A DNA stretch of 64,000 nt from DLAJ01 sp023663615 (lineage in GTDB: Bacteria; Bacillota; Clostridia; Lachnospirales; Lachnospiraceae): contig JAMPHA010000001.1 of NCBI GenBank assembly GCA_023663615.1, positions 248,001 through 312,000 of the forward strand. The letters are read 5' to 3'. Shown here piece after piece: positions 43,132-51,176 of this stretch. The notes under the pieces are model-generated. The model saw only the letters and a list, made by a program, of their open reading frames with translations. It had not been told where the DNA came from and did no database searches. Numbering within the stretch: position 1 is the stretch's first letter; every line of letters starts with the position of its first letter. The translations under genes were made by a program, and so were the position numbers.

Positions 43132-44058
43132 TTAATAGCTGATCACATACCATTTCCCGTCGATCTTTACGACATCCAGCTCCAGCTCCGAATCGAACTC
43201 TCCTTCACTGCCCTTAAACGTCATCTCGACCTCTACCCGATACCCCGCGGAAATGGAAACGTTATAACGGAAATCCACCAGACAGTCCTCCTCATAGTCC
43301 TCGATTTCATAAGCCAAAAGTGGTTCGGCGTCCTCGATCTCATAGGTCATTTTCGCGTTTTTGCCGCAATACCACTCTATGTCTTCGTTATAGTCTTCCC
43401 AGAACTCCGCCTCCGAACCATAAAAGAGCAGAAGGTCTTTCCGCACTTCCTCCTGCAGCCGCACAGGGAACGCTTCGCACATTTTATCCATATCCTGCTG
43501 CTTCAATCCGTCCATAAACACGCCGACTGCCTGCTGATACGTTCCGTGGCTGTTATCCCTTGTCAAAAGAACAACGAGCAGAACAACCGCGATCACAAGG
43601 ATCAACCCAACGATCGCGCCGACGATCACAAGCGCTTTCCGGCTGCTCTGCGGCTGCGCTGCAGAACCATAAGGATTTGCGGCGGGATACACGCCCTGCG
43701 GCGGCACGTTCCCATATTGCGGCATCGTATTCGCCATATTCATTGCCTGTCCGTTTCCATACGGCACGCCCGCCGCTCCATATGGCGGCATGTTCCCATA
43801 CGGCTGAACAGTGTTCAATATCGACATATCCCCGGACGGCGCTCCCGCCGCTCCCTGACTTGGCGCGCCTGCATACGGCTGCGCCCCGTTCATCATCGAC
43901 ATATCCCCGGATGGCGCTCCCGCCGCTCCCTGACTTGGCGCGCCTGCATACGGCTGCGCCCCGTTCATCACCGGCATATCCCCGGACGGCGTACCGCACA
44001 ACGCGCAGAAATGTGCGCCGTCCGGAAGCTCTGTGCCACAATTTTTACAATAACTCAT
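43132..44058 (-). CDS. Zinc-ribbon membrane protein with Pro/Gly/Ala repeats
   Basis: 308 residues. Starts with the zinc ribbon YCKNCGTELPDGAHFCALCG, then about 120 residues of low complexity with a 25-residue repeat (APSGDMSMMNGAQPYAGAPS, QGAAG; 75 nt per unit, two and a half copies) and MPQYGNVPPQGVYPAANPYG. One membrane helix (ALVIVGAIVGLILVIAVVLL) leads to a C-terminal domain outside the cell, helix then sheet, with an NTF2/DUF4878-like look (FMDGLKQQDMDKMCEAFPVR to LELDVVKIDGKWYVISY). Such proteins are common in Firmicutes; function unknown. GGAGG before the ATG. Confidence 0.82.
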   Translation of the reverse strand: MSYCKNCGTELPDGAHFCALCGTPSGDMPVMNGAQPYAGAPSQGAAGAPSGDMSMMNGAQPYAGAPSQGAAGAPSGDMSILNTVQPYGNMPPYGAAGVPYGNGQAMNMANTMPQYGNVPPQGVYPAANPYGSAAQPQSSRKALVIVGAIVGLILVIAVVLLVVLLTRDNSHGTYQQAVGVFMDGLKQQDMDKMCEAFPVRLQEEVRKDLLLFYGSEAEFWEDYNEDIEWYCGKNAKMTYEIEDAEPLLAYEIEDYEEDCLVDFRYNVSISAGYRVEVEMTFKGSEGEFDSELELDVVKIDGKWYVISY

Positions 44059-44116
44059 CTATTTTTCCTCCGCTGTTTTGTTGACCGGATCATTGCAAAA
44101 CCACATTGCAGGCCCG

Positions 44117-44608
44117 TTATTTTTTTCTCTGGTAACACAAAAACGTATACGGTATGTCAAAATACGTCTGCTCATCGCTGTCCGCCGTGATCTCCCACTC
44201 CGGAAGCTCGTCCAGATTCGGAAAATAGGCATCCGCCGCATAGGCGTGATCGATCTTCGTCACATGGACCGTATCGCAGTACGGCAGCATCATGCGGTAC
44301 ACGCTCCCGCCACCCACGATAAAAATGTCTTCGTCCGCATAGTCTTTCAATGCGGCAAGCAATTCTTCCCGGCTGTGAAGCGTCTGCGCGCCTTTTTTAC
44401 AAAAAGAAGGATTCGTCGAAAGAACCAGATTCGTCCTGCCCGGAAGCGGCTGTCCCTGCGGGAATGTCTCCAATGTTTTTCTTCCGTACACGATCACTTT
44501 GCCCATCGTCATTTCGCGGAACAGCTTGTGATCGTTCGGGATGCTGACCAAAAGCCGCCCCTTATAACCGATCCCCCAATTTGCGTCCGCCGCCACGATC
44601 ATATTCAT
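44117..44608 (-). CDS. folA: Dihydrofolate reductase
   Basis: 163 residues from ATG 44608 (GGGAG upstream); the frame continues upstream into the MBL gene but that is shadow. NMIVAADANWGIGYKGRLLV, then the substrate-site Asp in PNDHKLFREMTMGK, GRKTLETFPQGQPLPGRTNL, and the NADPH Gly motif FIVGGGSVYRMML. Makes tetrahydrofolate for thymidylate and purine synthesis. No thyA next to it. It follows the MBL gene by 25 bases and is probably co-transcribed. Confidence 0.95.
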   Translation of the reverse strand: MNMIVAADANWGIGYKGRLLVSIPNDHKLFREMTMGKVIVYGRKTLETFPQGQPLPGRTNLVLSTNPSFCKKGAQTLHSREELLAALKDYADEDIFIVGGGSVYRMMLPYCDTVHVTKIDHAYAADAYFPNLDELPEWEITADSDEQTYFDIPYTFLCYQRKK

Positions 44609-44633
44609 ATATGTAATCTCCCATACATCGGCA

Positions 44634-46235
44634 TCAACGGTCCCATTTGTCCGCAAGCGAACCGATCTGATCGGCGAATTTTGCCAGTTCCTTGTTGGCA
44701 ACGCCCTCGTTTTTGCGGATGACCGCAAGCAGGCGCTGACCCGCCGCCAAGAGCCGCGCAAACACATCCGACTCGCTTCTCGTGCTCTTTTTCTTGATCC
44801 GGATCGGTTCTGCCTCGTACTCTACGCAGTTTTCGACCAGATCATAACGCGTGCCGCTGTAGGGCGCATACACATCATAGCCGTACTCGCCGCGCAGACA
44901 GGCCGCAAACGCTTCCACCACGCTGTCCTCGCCGTGCACGAGGAACACCTTTGCCGGTTTTTCCTGAAAACCGTTCAGCCAGCGGATCAGTCCGTTTTTG
45001 TCCGCATGACCGCTCATGCCCGCAAGACCCTTGATCTTGGCGCGCACCTCGATCGTCTCACCGAAAAGCTTCACCTCTTTCACGCCCTCAACCAGCATAC
45101 GTCCGAGCGTTCCGACCGCCTGATAGCCCACGAACAGGATCGTGCATTCCTCACGCCAGAGGTTATGCTTCAGGTGATGCCGGATCCGTCCCGCCTCACA
45201 CATACCGGACGCCGATATGATGACTTTCGGCATGTCGTCAAAGTTGATCAGTTTCGACTCATCGCTCGTGATCGCAAGCTTCAGACCCGGAAACGAAATC
45301 GGATTGATCCCTCTTTTCACAAGCGCCATCGCTTCCTCATCAAAACAACTCTCGACATTCTTATTAAAGATGCCGGTCGCCTCCACCGCAAGCGGACTGT
45401 CCACATAGACCGGGAAATCGGGGTATCCCTCCACCAGCCCTTCCGCCTTGATCTGTCTGAAAAAATAAAGCATCTCCTGCGTGCGCCCGACCGCAAAGGA
45501 CGGGATGACGACATTGCCGCCTTTGTCGAACGTCTCCTTTAAGACCGCCGCCAGCTCATGCACATAATCGGGACGCTCCGCGCTGTGCAGGCGGTCGCCG
45601 TACGTCGATTCCATAATGACATAATCCGCGTCGTCCGTGAAAGCGGGATCCTTGATGAGCGGCTGATCCATGTTGCCGATGTCGCCCGAAAAAACAAGCT
45701 TTTTCTCATTGCCCTTTTCATTCACCCACACCTCGACGCTCGCCGAGCCGAGCAGATGCCCGATGTCCGTAAAACGGACCGCTATGCCCTCGCATAATTC
45801 GATCCGCCGGTCATAACGGCACGGTACGATGCATTTGATCGCACCGTCCGCGTCCTCCATCGTATAGAGCGGCTGGATCGGCGCATTGTCCGCGGAGCGT
45901 TTTGCCTTACGGTTCTTCCACTCCGCCTCCTGCATCTGAATGTGCGCGCAGTCACGCAGCATGATGCTGCACAAGTCCGCCGTTGCTTCTGTTGTCAATA
46001 TCTGCCCCCGGAAACCGCGCGCATATAAAAGCGGCAGCAGCCCGGAATGATCCACATGCGCATGTGTCAGAAGCACATAATCAATGAGCGCCTCCTCCGC
46101 CGGCAGTTCGGCGTTCTCAAACACATTCACGCCCTGCTCCATTCCGTAATCGACCAAGATCCGTTTTCCGCACGCCTCAAGATAATGACAGCTTCCCGTC
46201 ACCTCATGAGCCGCCCCGATAAAAGTCAGCTTCAT
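44634..46235 (-). CDS. Beta-CASP metallo-beta-lactamase-fold RNase-like protein
   Basis: 533 residues. Starts KLTFIGAAHEVTGSCHYLEA; metal motif LTHAHVDHSGLLPLLY; later FSGDIGNMDQPLI and ESTYGDR; the beta-CASP part includes IPSFAVGRTQEMLYF, then ISASGMCEAGRIRHHLKHNL; the last motif is GMSGHADKNGLIRWL (RMMBL). This is the CPSF-73/YSH1-like bacterial group of RNA-cleaving enzymes. About 90 residues follow the core, basic (EPIRIKKKSTRSESD), possibly for RNA binding. Next to folA; its 5' side contains the 35-nt repeats. Confidence 0.92.
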   Translation of the reverse strand: MKLTFIGAAHEVTGSCHYLEACGKRILVDYGMEQGVNVFENAELPAEEALIDYVLLTHAHVDHSGLLPLLYARGFRGQILTTEATADLCSIMLRDCAHIQMQEAEWKNRKAKRSADNAPIQPLYTMEDADGAIKCIVPCRYDRRIELCEGIAVRFTDIGHLLGSASVEVWVNEKGNEKKLVFSGDIGNMDQPLIKDPAFTDDADYVIMESTYGDRLHSAERPDYVHELAAVLKETFDKGGNVVIPSFAVGRTQEMLYFFRQIKAEGLVEGYPDFPVYVDSPLAVEATGIFNKNVESCFDEEAMALVKRGINPISFPGLKLAITSDESKLINFDDMPKVIISASGMCEAGRIRHHLKHNLWREECTILFVGYQAVGTLGRMLVEGVKEVKLFGETIEVRAKIKGLAGMSGHADKNGLIRWLNGFQEKPAKVFLVHGEDSVVEAFAACLRGEYGYDVYAPYSGTRYDLVENCVEYEAEPIRIKKKSTRSESDVFARLLAAGQRLLAVIRKNEGVANKELAKFADQIGSLADKWDR

Positions 46236-46294
46236 ACCCGATCCCCCACCTTCTCTTTTTTATTTTATGCCGGCACTCCGATGCGTTCTGTTCC

Positions 46295-46476
46295 GCTTTC
46301 CGCCTGCGCGTCCATGCGTTTCCTTCCGCCGCGCCTTTCCGCGCATCCATGCGTTTCCCTTCCGCTTATGCCTTTCTGCGCGTCCACGCGTTTCCTTCCG
46401 CCGCGCCTTTCTGCGCGTCCACGCGTTTCCTTCCGCCGCGCCTTTCTGCGCGTCCACGCGTTTCCTTCCGCAGCGC
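46295..46476 (-). repeat. 35-nt minisatellite between the SDR-like gene and the MBL gene
   Basis: Five units; on the - strand GCGGAAGGAAACGCGTGGAC then GCGCAGAAAGGCGCG. Two copies are identical, others vary. It begins directly at the stop codon of the SDR-like gene. Each unit carries a GGAAGG with ACGCGTGGACGCG that can fold. Short frames inside it are not convincing genes. Confidence 0.9.
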
Positions 46477-46848
46477 CTACGCGCCAACGCACTCCGAAAC
46501 CGCTCCCAATGCCAGCATTTCATCCGTCATAAACAGATAGGGACAATTCCGAAATCCGCAGAACAGCAGATCGACCAGTCCGAACTGCTCCTTTACCGCC
46601 TTGCAGAAAATGTCCATATCCGCCTCATCATAAATATTTCCGTGAAAAAAGAACACATGAACGCGGTATTCGCGTTCCAAATCCGCCTTTAAGCGCATAC
46701 CCGCGTCCTTGTCAATGTCGATAAACGATATTGTGCGACATTGTTTGGCGTAATCCCGCGCATATGCAGCGCCGACGCCTTTTGCTGCGCCAAGCAGCAT
46801 TCCATTCTTTTTGGTACCTAACGATTTCTTCTTGAATATTCCTTTCAC
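46477..46848 (-). CDS. Short Rossmann (SDR-like) protein, probably truncated
   Basis: 123 residues from GTG 46848 (GGAGG with a 4-base spacer). GMLLGAAKGVGAAYARDYAK is a nucleotide-binding Rossmann opening with G-x-x-x-G-x-G-like glycines, followed by SFIDIDKDAGMRLKADLERE and FFFHGNIYDEADMDIFCKAV. Short-chain dehydrogenases have about 240 residues and a Tyr-x-x-x-Lys site; here the chain ends after MLALGAVSECVGA at the first repeat unit, before any catalytic Tyr. It may be a remnant whose 3' half was lost, or a small NAD-binding protein. Third gene of the HD-GYP group. Confidence 0.68.
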   Translation of the reverse strand: MKGIFKKKSLGTKKNGMLLGAAKGVGAAYARDYAKQCRTISFIDIDKDAGMRLKADLEREYRVHVFFFHGNIYDEADMDIFCKAVKEQFGLVDLLFCGFRNCPYLFMTDEMLALGAVSECVGA

Positions 46849-46899
46849 AAAACCTCCTTCGGCGTTTGCAAAACGCAATGATTCGGAACCGCTCTTTTG

Positions 46900-47565
46900 T
46901 CATATTCCTGTCGTCCGATAAATCCGATTACTAAACGGGTAGGTATAACGCGCCGACTTCAGATACGCGTCCACCGACATGTAATACCGTTCTCCCCATG
47001 AATACACCTCCAGCATCGTCTCCTGCGATACCGTCACGACTGCCGCTGCCGTAATGAAATGCGCCGCGACATGCTCTTTTACCGCTTTCCTCTCCCCGTC
47101 TCTGACCTGATAGAACGTGACGCCGCGCCGATTTTTGTAAAAAAACGGGGTAGAACCTAAAATCAAGATAACCGGACAATCCGCTGCAAGCTGTTCCTGC
47201 ATGATCGTAAGCAGCCGCTCTTTTGCTCTTTTTCCCGAAAAAAAGAAACTGACGCCGCGAAGACGTTCCCCGGCGCGGCAGCGCCAAAGCAGCAGATTCA
47301 CAAATCCCGCGTACAGCCATGCGGAAATGCCAAATCCGGGAACCACACGCAAAAAGCGCCGTTCCAGCCTGCGCACGAAATCCAGATAGGCGTCCTTGTC
47401 CTTTGGCGTATCTGCGATACCGCGGTAAATACAATAGTCCGCCGCCGCGATCACGCCGCAGCCGTAACGCCGCAGTCTGCCGTCCTGCGAAAAGAAGTTC
47501 TTTTTTTCAAACCATTGCTGGCTGCCTGCTTCATAGCTATGCGGAAGCGCCGCCGTTTTATTCAT
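46900..47565 (-). CDS. Hypothetical protein with a C39-like Cys/His pattern
   Basis: 221 residues; start overlaps the HD-GYP stop by 8 bases, so coupled. I do not recognise it with certainty. QDGRLRRYGCGVIAAADYCI near the N terminus has the Cys in a Gly-Cys-Gly setting as in papain-like C39/C47 peptidases, and EHVAAHFITAAAVVTVSQET gives a well-placed His with a following strand. FGISAWLYAGFVNLLLW is hydrophobic. VILILGSTPFFYKNRRGVTF adds a strand. A peptidase or an inactive relative is plausible. Product of an operon with a cyclic-di-GMP-type HD-GYP protein. Confidence 0.65.
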   Translation of the reverse strand: MNKTAALPHSYEAGSQQWFEKKNFFSQDGRLRRYGCGVIAAADYCIYRGIADTPKDKDAYLDFVRRLERRFLRVVPGFGISAWLYAGFVNLLLWRCRAGERLRGVSFFFSGKRAKERLLTIMQEQLAADCPVILILGSTPFFYKNRRGVTFYQVRDGERKAVKEHVAAHFITAAAVVTVSQETMLEVYSWGERYYMSVDAYLKSARYTYPFSNRIYRTTGI

Positions 47566-50119
47566 AACACGACCTCAATTCGTCCGCGCACGCGATCAAT
47601 CCTTTCAGCAGTTTGGGATTAAAGATGCCGCATTCCCCGTTTAAGATCATTTCGACCGCCTTCTCGTGGGAATAGGGCGGCTTGTAGACACGCGGACTGA
47701 CAAGCGCGTCATATACGTCCACCAGACTGACGATCTGACCCCAGATCGGAATCTCGTCGCCGACTAAATGGTCGGGATACCCCCTGCCGTCATATCGCTC
47801 GTGATGATAACGGCAGATTTCCCTGCAATAACGGGAAAATTCATCATCCTGCCCTACCTCGATCGAGTTGAGAATATCATATCCTCTCGTCGTATGGGAC
47901 TTCATGACCTCAAACTCCTCCGCGGTCAGCCTGCCCGGTTTATTTAAGATCGCATCCGGAATGGAAATCTTTCCGACGTCATGCATGGACGCCGCCATCG
48001 TGATCTTTTCTATTTTTTCGGGCGTCAGGTCATACTCCGGCTCCGCCCCCGCAAGATACGTCGCCACGATCTTGGTGAGCTGCTTTGTACGCATGATATG
48101 TTCTCCGGAATCACTGTCCCTAAATTCTACGAGCGCGCCGAGCGAATCAATGATCTTTTCACTGAATTTCTGATATTTGATCTGCTCGTCATACTTGTGC
48201 TGGAGAAGCTCCTGCTGCTTTAGCTCATCCACACATTTTGCCAGACAGATGAGCCTGCTTTCGTTATGCTGCGCGCGGCGGATCAGGATCGTATACCAGT
48301 GATACTCCGGTCCCAGACCGTCCCTCACGCGGACGTCAAAATACACTTCCTTGCGCCCTTTTGAAAACGCTGATTTCGACATTAAGTACAGCCATTTCGC
48401 GCGGAAATTATCCAGATCCTCCGGATAAATGCGCGTGCGCTCATAGGCTGCGACCATACGCGACAAGGTTCGCACCATCGGTTTCTTTTGGATCTGCTCG
48501 TCTCCTAAGCGGACGACCTGACAGGTATCCTTTTCCAGATCCACGACATACAGTCTTTGGAAGGAGTCCTGGAACATAAAGCCCATCTGTTCCAAAAGCT
48601 CCTCGTTCGTGTTTTCCAGACTCTTCTCGCGCGAAATATCCTCAATGATACCTACAATATAGATGTGACCGTCCGAATCACTCACATCCTTACATTTTAT
48701 GCGGTTCCACCGGTATTCTCCGGTATCGGCATCCCGCATCCTGATCTCAACCGCCTCGCGGTTGCCGTCCTCAAATACGGTGCGCAGCCTTTCCACATCC
48801 TCCGCGTACACCTCTCCCCGCTTTGCCATCTCCCCGCAGCACTTCTCAATCCGGTGCTGCCACGGGCTGTCGTGTTCCCCCTTTGCCGGATAGTGCATGG
48901 TAAGCACGTCGCTCCGGCTGTCATACTCAAAACGGATATTGCCGGTCGCTCCCATCGCAAGATCGGCGCGTACCTGCTCCTCCATCAAATGAATCTGTGT
49001 ATTTTTTAACTCTGTGATGTCCATACGGATGCCGAGATAGACCGGCTTGCCGTCCCGCTCTTCCAATTTTACGCCGCTCATCTGCACCCAGCGGACGCGC
49101 CCGCTTTCTCCCATGCGGATCCGGTAGATCACGTCAAACGGCTCCCCTGTTTTTGCCTTTTCCAAAATGACGCGGCACACTTCCGGCCGGTCCTCCGGGA
49201 TCACATGGGCGCTGTAGCCGCCCCGGTAATCTTCCCTCGTCTTTTCCGCCAGCTTGCAGAATTCCTCGTTCACATGGACGATCGGCAGATCGCCCTCCGC
49301 GATAAACTGCACGACGCCGCCCGGAATCGCCGCATATGCCGCATCCAGCGTCATTTTCAGCTTATGCTGCAGATTCATGCGGAAATCAATGTTCCGCATC
49401 AGACCTACGCAGGAAACGCGCGCCCGATCCGCCGTATAAACCCGCACAAAGCGAAGCGCGATCCAGTGATAGACGCCGTCCGGCGCGCACATCTGGAATT
49501 CCAGATGCAGCTCGTCTCCGTCCTTTCTGAGATGCTCCAGCAGATAGCACTGGTTCACCTTCTCCACAAATTCATCCCGATTGTCGGGATGAATCCTATC
49601 ATACAGCGTTTCCATCGCCTTGGTAAAATTACCGTGGTCACCCTTGTGAAACGCCATCTTTTCATCCGACGCCAACACCATATGCGCATTGCCGGTCAGG
49701 TTGACGGCTGTCACGACAGGATACACGGCGGAAAGCGCATCTCCCATGATCTTGGACAGCTCGGACTGAAATTTCTCCGCCTCATCCAGATAGATCAGCG
49801 TGAAATACACGACATATGCAGGCGTCTCCTCCCAGTCAAACTCGTCAAACCACACGTCGGTCATCCCGCCGAAATCGGGCAGATACAACCGGTAGCGCTC
49901 GTCCGTCTCCTCCCCGTTCTCATGCCGCCGGAGCGCCCTGAGAATCCGCATTCCGTTACTGTCATCCTTGAAAACAGGCCCGATACTCTCCCCCGTTTCC
50001 GCTATCGGATACGCGCGCCGAAATGTCTTATTCATATATAAAATGTCATGTTCCGCCCGCGACAATACGACAATGCCGACATTGGACATATGCTCTAACA
50101 TTTCTCTAAACCGCTCCAT
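47558..50119 (-). CDS. Multi-PAS HD-GYP domain protein (probable cyclic-di-GMP phosphodiesterase)
   Basis: 853 residues, GGAGG before the ATG. Several PAS domains in series: about 1-120 (SNVGIVVLSRAEHDILYMNK), 150-260 (WIALRFVRVYTADRARVSCV), 270-390 (EGDLPIVHVNEEFCKLAEKT, ISELKN-like exits), and 400-520 and 540-650 (YHWYTILIRRAQ), then HD-GYP at 660-850: SGEHIMRT, MHDVGKISIPDAILNK, SHTTRGYDIL, HHERYDGRGYPDHLVGDEIP. All metal and GYP residues are present. No membrane segment, so the PAS domains sense something inside the cell. It heads a three-gene operon with the C39-like and SDR-like proteins. Confidence 0.92.
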   Translation of the reverse strand: MERFREMLEHMSNVGIVVLSRAEHDILYMNKTFRRAYPIAETGESIGPVFKDDSNGMRILRALRRHENGEETDERYRLYLPDFGGMTDVWFDEFDWEETPAYVVYFTLIYLDEAEKFQSELSKIMGDALSAVYPVVTAVNLTGNAHMVLASDEKMAFHKGDHGNFTKAMETLYDRIHPDNRDEFVEKVNQCYLLEHLRKDGDELHLEFQMCAPDGVYHWIALRFVRVYTADRARVSCVGLMRNIDFRMNLQHKLKMTLDAAYAAIPGGVVQFIAEGDLPIVHVNEEFCKLAEKTREDYRGGYSAHVIPEDRPEVCRVILEKAKTGEPFDVIYRIRMGESGRVRWVQMSGVKLEERDGKPVYLGIRMDITELKNTQIHLMEEQVRADLAMGATGNIRFEYDSRSDVLTMHYPAKGEHDSPWQHRIEKCCGEMAKRGEVYAEDVERLRTVFEDGNREAVEIRMRDADTGEYRWNRIKCKDVSDSDGHIYIVGIIEDISREKSLENTNEELLEQMGFMFQDSFQRLYVVDLEKDTCQVVRLGDEQIQKKPMVRTLSRMVAAYERTRIYPEDLDNFRAKWLYLMSKSAFSKGRKEVYFDVRVRDGLGPEYHWYTILIRRAQHNESRLICLAKCVDELKQQELLQHKYDEQIKYQKFSEKIIDSLGALVEFRDSDSGEHIMRTKQLTKIVATYLAGAEPEYDLTPEKIEKITMAASMHDVGKISIPDAILNKPGRLTAEEFEVMKSHTTRGYDILNSIEVGQDDEFSRYCREICRYHHERYDGRGYPDHLVGDEIPIWGQIVSLVDVYDALVSPRVYKPPYSHEKAVEMILNGECGIFNPKLLKGLIACADELRSCYE

Positions 50120-50303
50120 GCCATTCCTCCCGTTTCCATGGCGTCCCCGTCTTATCCGCGCATTTGTCTGCTCCCTGACGCCCGCTGCTTACCCCGTTTC
50201 CTGCCGCCTTCGCCTGTTGTTCCCGCCTGTTTCTCACATCCCCGTTTTGTTCTTTTCCGGGTTTTGCGTTTTCTCTGCCGCACAGGTAAATAAATTTAAG
50301 CTT

Positions 50304-50312
50304 ATTATAGCA
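50304..50312 (-). promoter_or_regulatory. Extended -10 promoter of the HD-GYP operon
   Basis: On the - strand TATGCTATAAT: perfect TATAAT at 50304-50309 with TG one base upstream. No good -35. Leader about 180 bases. Divergent from the tRNA promoter. Confidence 0.6.
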
Positions 50313-50362
50313 TATTTTTTGTTTTCATCATAGGCGTTCCTGCAAAAAATCCGAAAAAGTAA

Positions 50363-50391
50363 TTGACAAGTTCAAACACATCATGTATATT
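50363..50391 (+). promoter_or_regulatory. tRNA-Gly promoter
   Basis: TTGACA (50363-50368), 17 bases, TATATT (50386-50391), 27 bases before the mature tRNA. Confidence 0.88.
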
Positions 50392-50418
50392 GTTAGTTGT
50401 CCGTACGAATTACGGTAT

Positions 50419-50491
50419 GCGCGAGTGGCTCAGTTGGTGGAGCGCGACCTTGCCAAGGTCGAGGCCGCGGGTTCGAGTCCCGTCTCGCGCT
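50419..50491 (+). tRNA. tRNA-Gly(GCC)
   Basis: Full cloverleaf: acceptor GCGCGAG/CTCGCGC, D arm GGCTCAGTTGGTGGAGC, anticodon stem CGACC/GGTCG with loop TTGCCAA (anticodon GCC), and T arm GCGGGTTCGAGTCCCGT. Discriminator T, no encoded CCA. Own promoter and terminator. Confidence 0.96.
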
Positions 50492-50502
50492 CTTTGTTAT
50501 TT

Positions 50503-50531
50503 ACAGCCGCCGATTTTCGGCGGCTGTTTTT
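50503..50531 (+). terminator. Terminator of tRNA-Gly
   Basis: ACAGCCGCCG (50503-50512) and CGGCGGCTGT (50518-50527) with loop ATTTT and a T-run. Confidence 0.93.
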
Positions 50532-50630
50532 CATCAATCGGATTTTCTATTTGCAGGCTTTTCGGAATTGGAGCCATGCTAAAGCCGACTTATCATTGTA
50601 TTTGCAAAACAGAATTCTGAGAGGTTTATA

Positions 50631-51032
50631 GTGGAACGATATGAATTGAATGATTGTGATAAAAAGCTGATAGAAATTGCTCTGGAAGTATTAAAAGAGA
50701 ATTTCGATGACGGTATTTACAACCATACGGTTGGGTGTGCCGTTCTGTGCAAGAATGGCAACATCTATAAAGGCGTAAACTGTGATGGAATCCACGGTTC
50801 CTGTGCGGAGTATATCACAATAGGGATTGCCGTATCGGCAGGTGAAAGGGACTTTGATACAATTGTCGCAGCTCACGATAAACACTTAAATTATGTGATT
50901 CCACCTTGTGGAAATTGCAGACAGATGCTATATGAATATTGCCCTGATATAAAAGTAATCGTGAATGATGAAAACGGAAACCTGATTAAAGTGAAAGCAA
51001 AAGATTTGCTGCCATTTGCTCTGCCGCTTTGA
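50631..51032 (+). CDS. Cytidine deaminase-like protein
   Basis: 133 residues from GTG 50631 (GAGAGG upstream). Zinc-site motifs are complete: GSCAEYITIGIAVSAGERDF and VIPPCGNCRQMLYEYCPD. The size and short form fit tetrameric cytidine deaminases and the blasticidin-S deaminase side of the family (no second domain). It recycles cytidine/deoxycytidine or detoxifies a nucleoside antibiotic. The gene is A+T-rich and lies right behind a tRNA gene, unlike its neighbours, so it may have been acquired. Confidence 0.88.
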   Translation: MERYELNDCDKKLIEIALEVLKENFDDGIYNHTVGCAVLCKNGNIYKGVNCDGIHGSCAEYITIGIAVSAGERDFDTIVAAHDKHLNYVIPPCGNCRQMLYEYCPDIKVIVNDENGNLIKVKAKDLLPFALPL

Positions 51033-51097
51033 CCGAATGGAAATCGCCAAAGCGGCAGTTTCATTTTGAACTTATCGGAATTTTCGTGATCTGTGAA

Positions 51098-51176
51098 GAA
51101 TCTGCTCGCAGATTCCAAAAGAACTGCCAACGGCAGTTCTTTGAAAGACTTTCGCGCAAGCGGAAGTCTTTTTTAT
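51098..51176. ncRNA. Triple-hairpin element, copy B (3' of the GH3 gene)
   Basis: Same build as copy A: GAATCTGC/GCAGATTC (51098-51115), AAAGAACTGCC/GGCAGTTCTTT (51118-51142), AAAGACTTTCGC/GCGGAAGTCTTT (51144-51171), then T's that include the complement of the GH3 stop codon. Between the copies, changes in one arm are matched in the other (C-G to T-A in stem 1, A-T to C-G in stem 2, G-C to C-G in stem 3), while joints CAAAAG and CTTTGAAAGA and loop GCAA stay. It also serves as a + strand terminator for the deaminase. Confidence 0.75.

Noticed and set aside
46260..46523. Reading frames of 75-87 codons through the 35-nt repeats
   Set aside because: They are frames of a G+A-rich tandem repeat in several phases, without a stable RBS or family resemblance.
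50419..51032. Genomic island integrated at tRNA-Gly
   Set aside because: Only one gene lies between the tRNA and the next chromosomal gene; no integrase and no duplicated tRNA 3' end.
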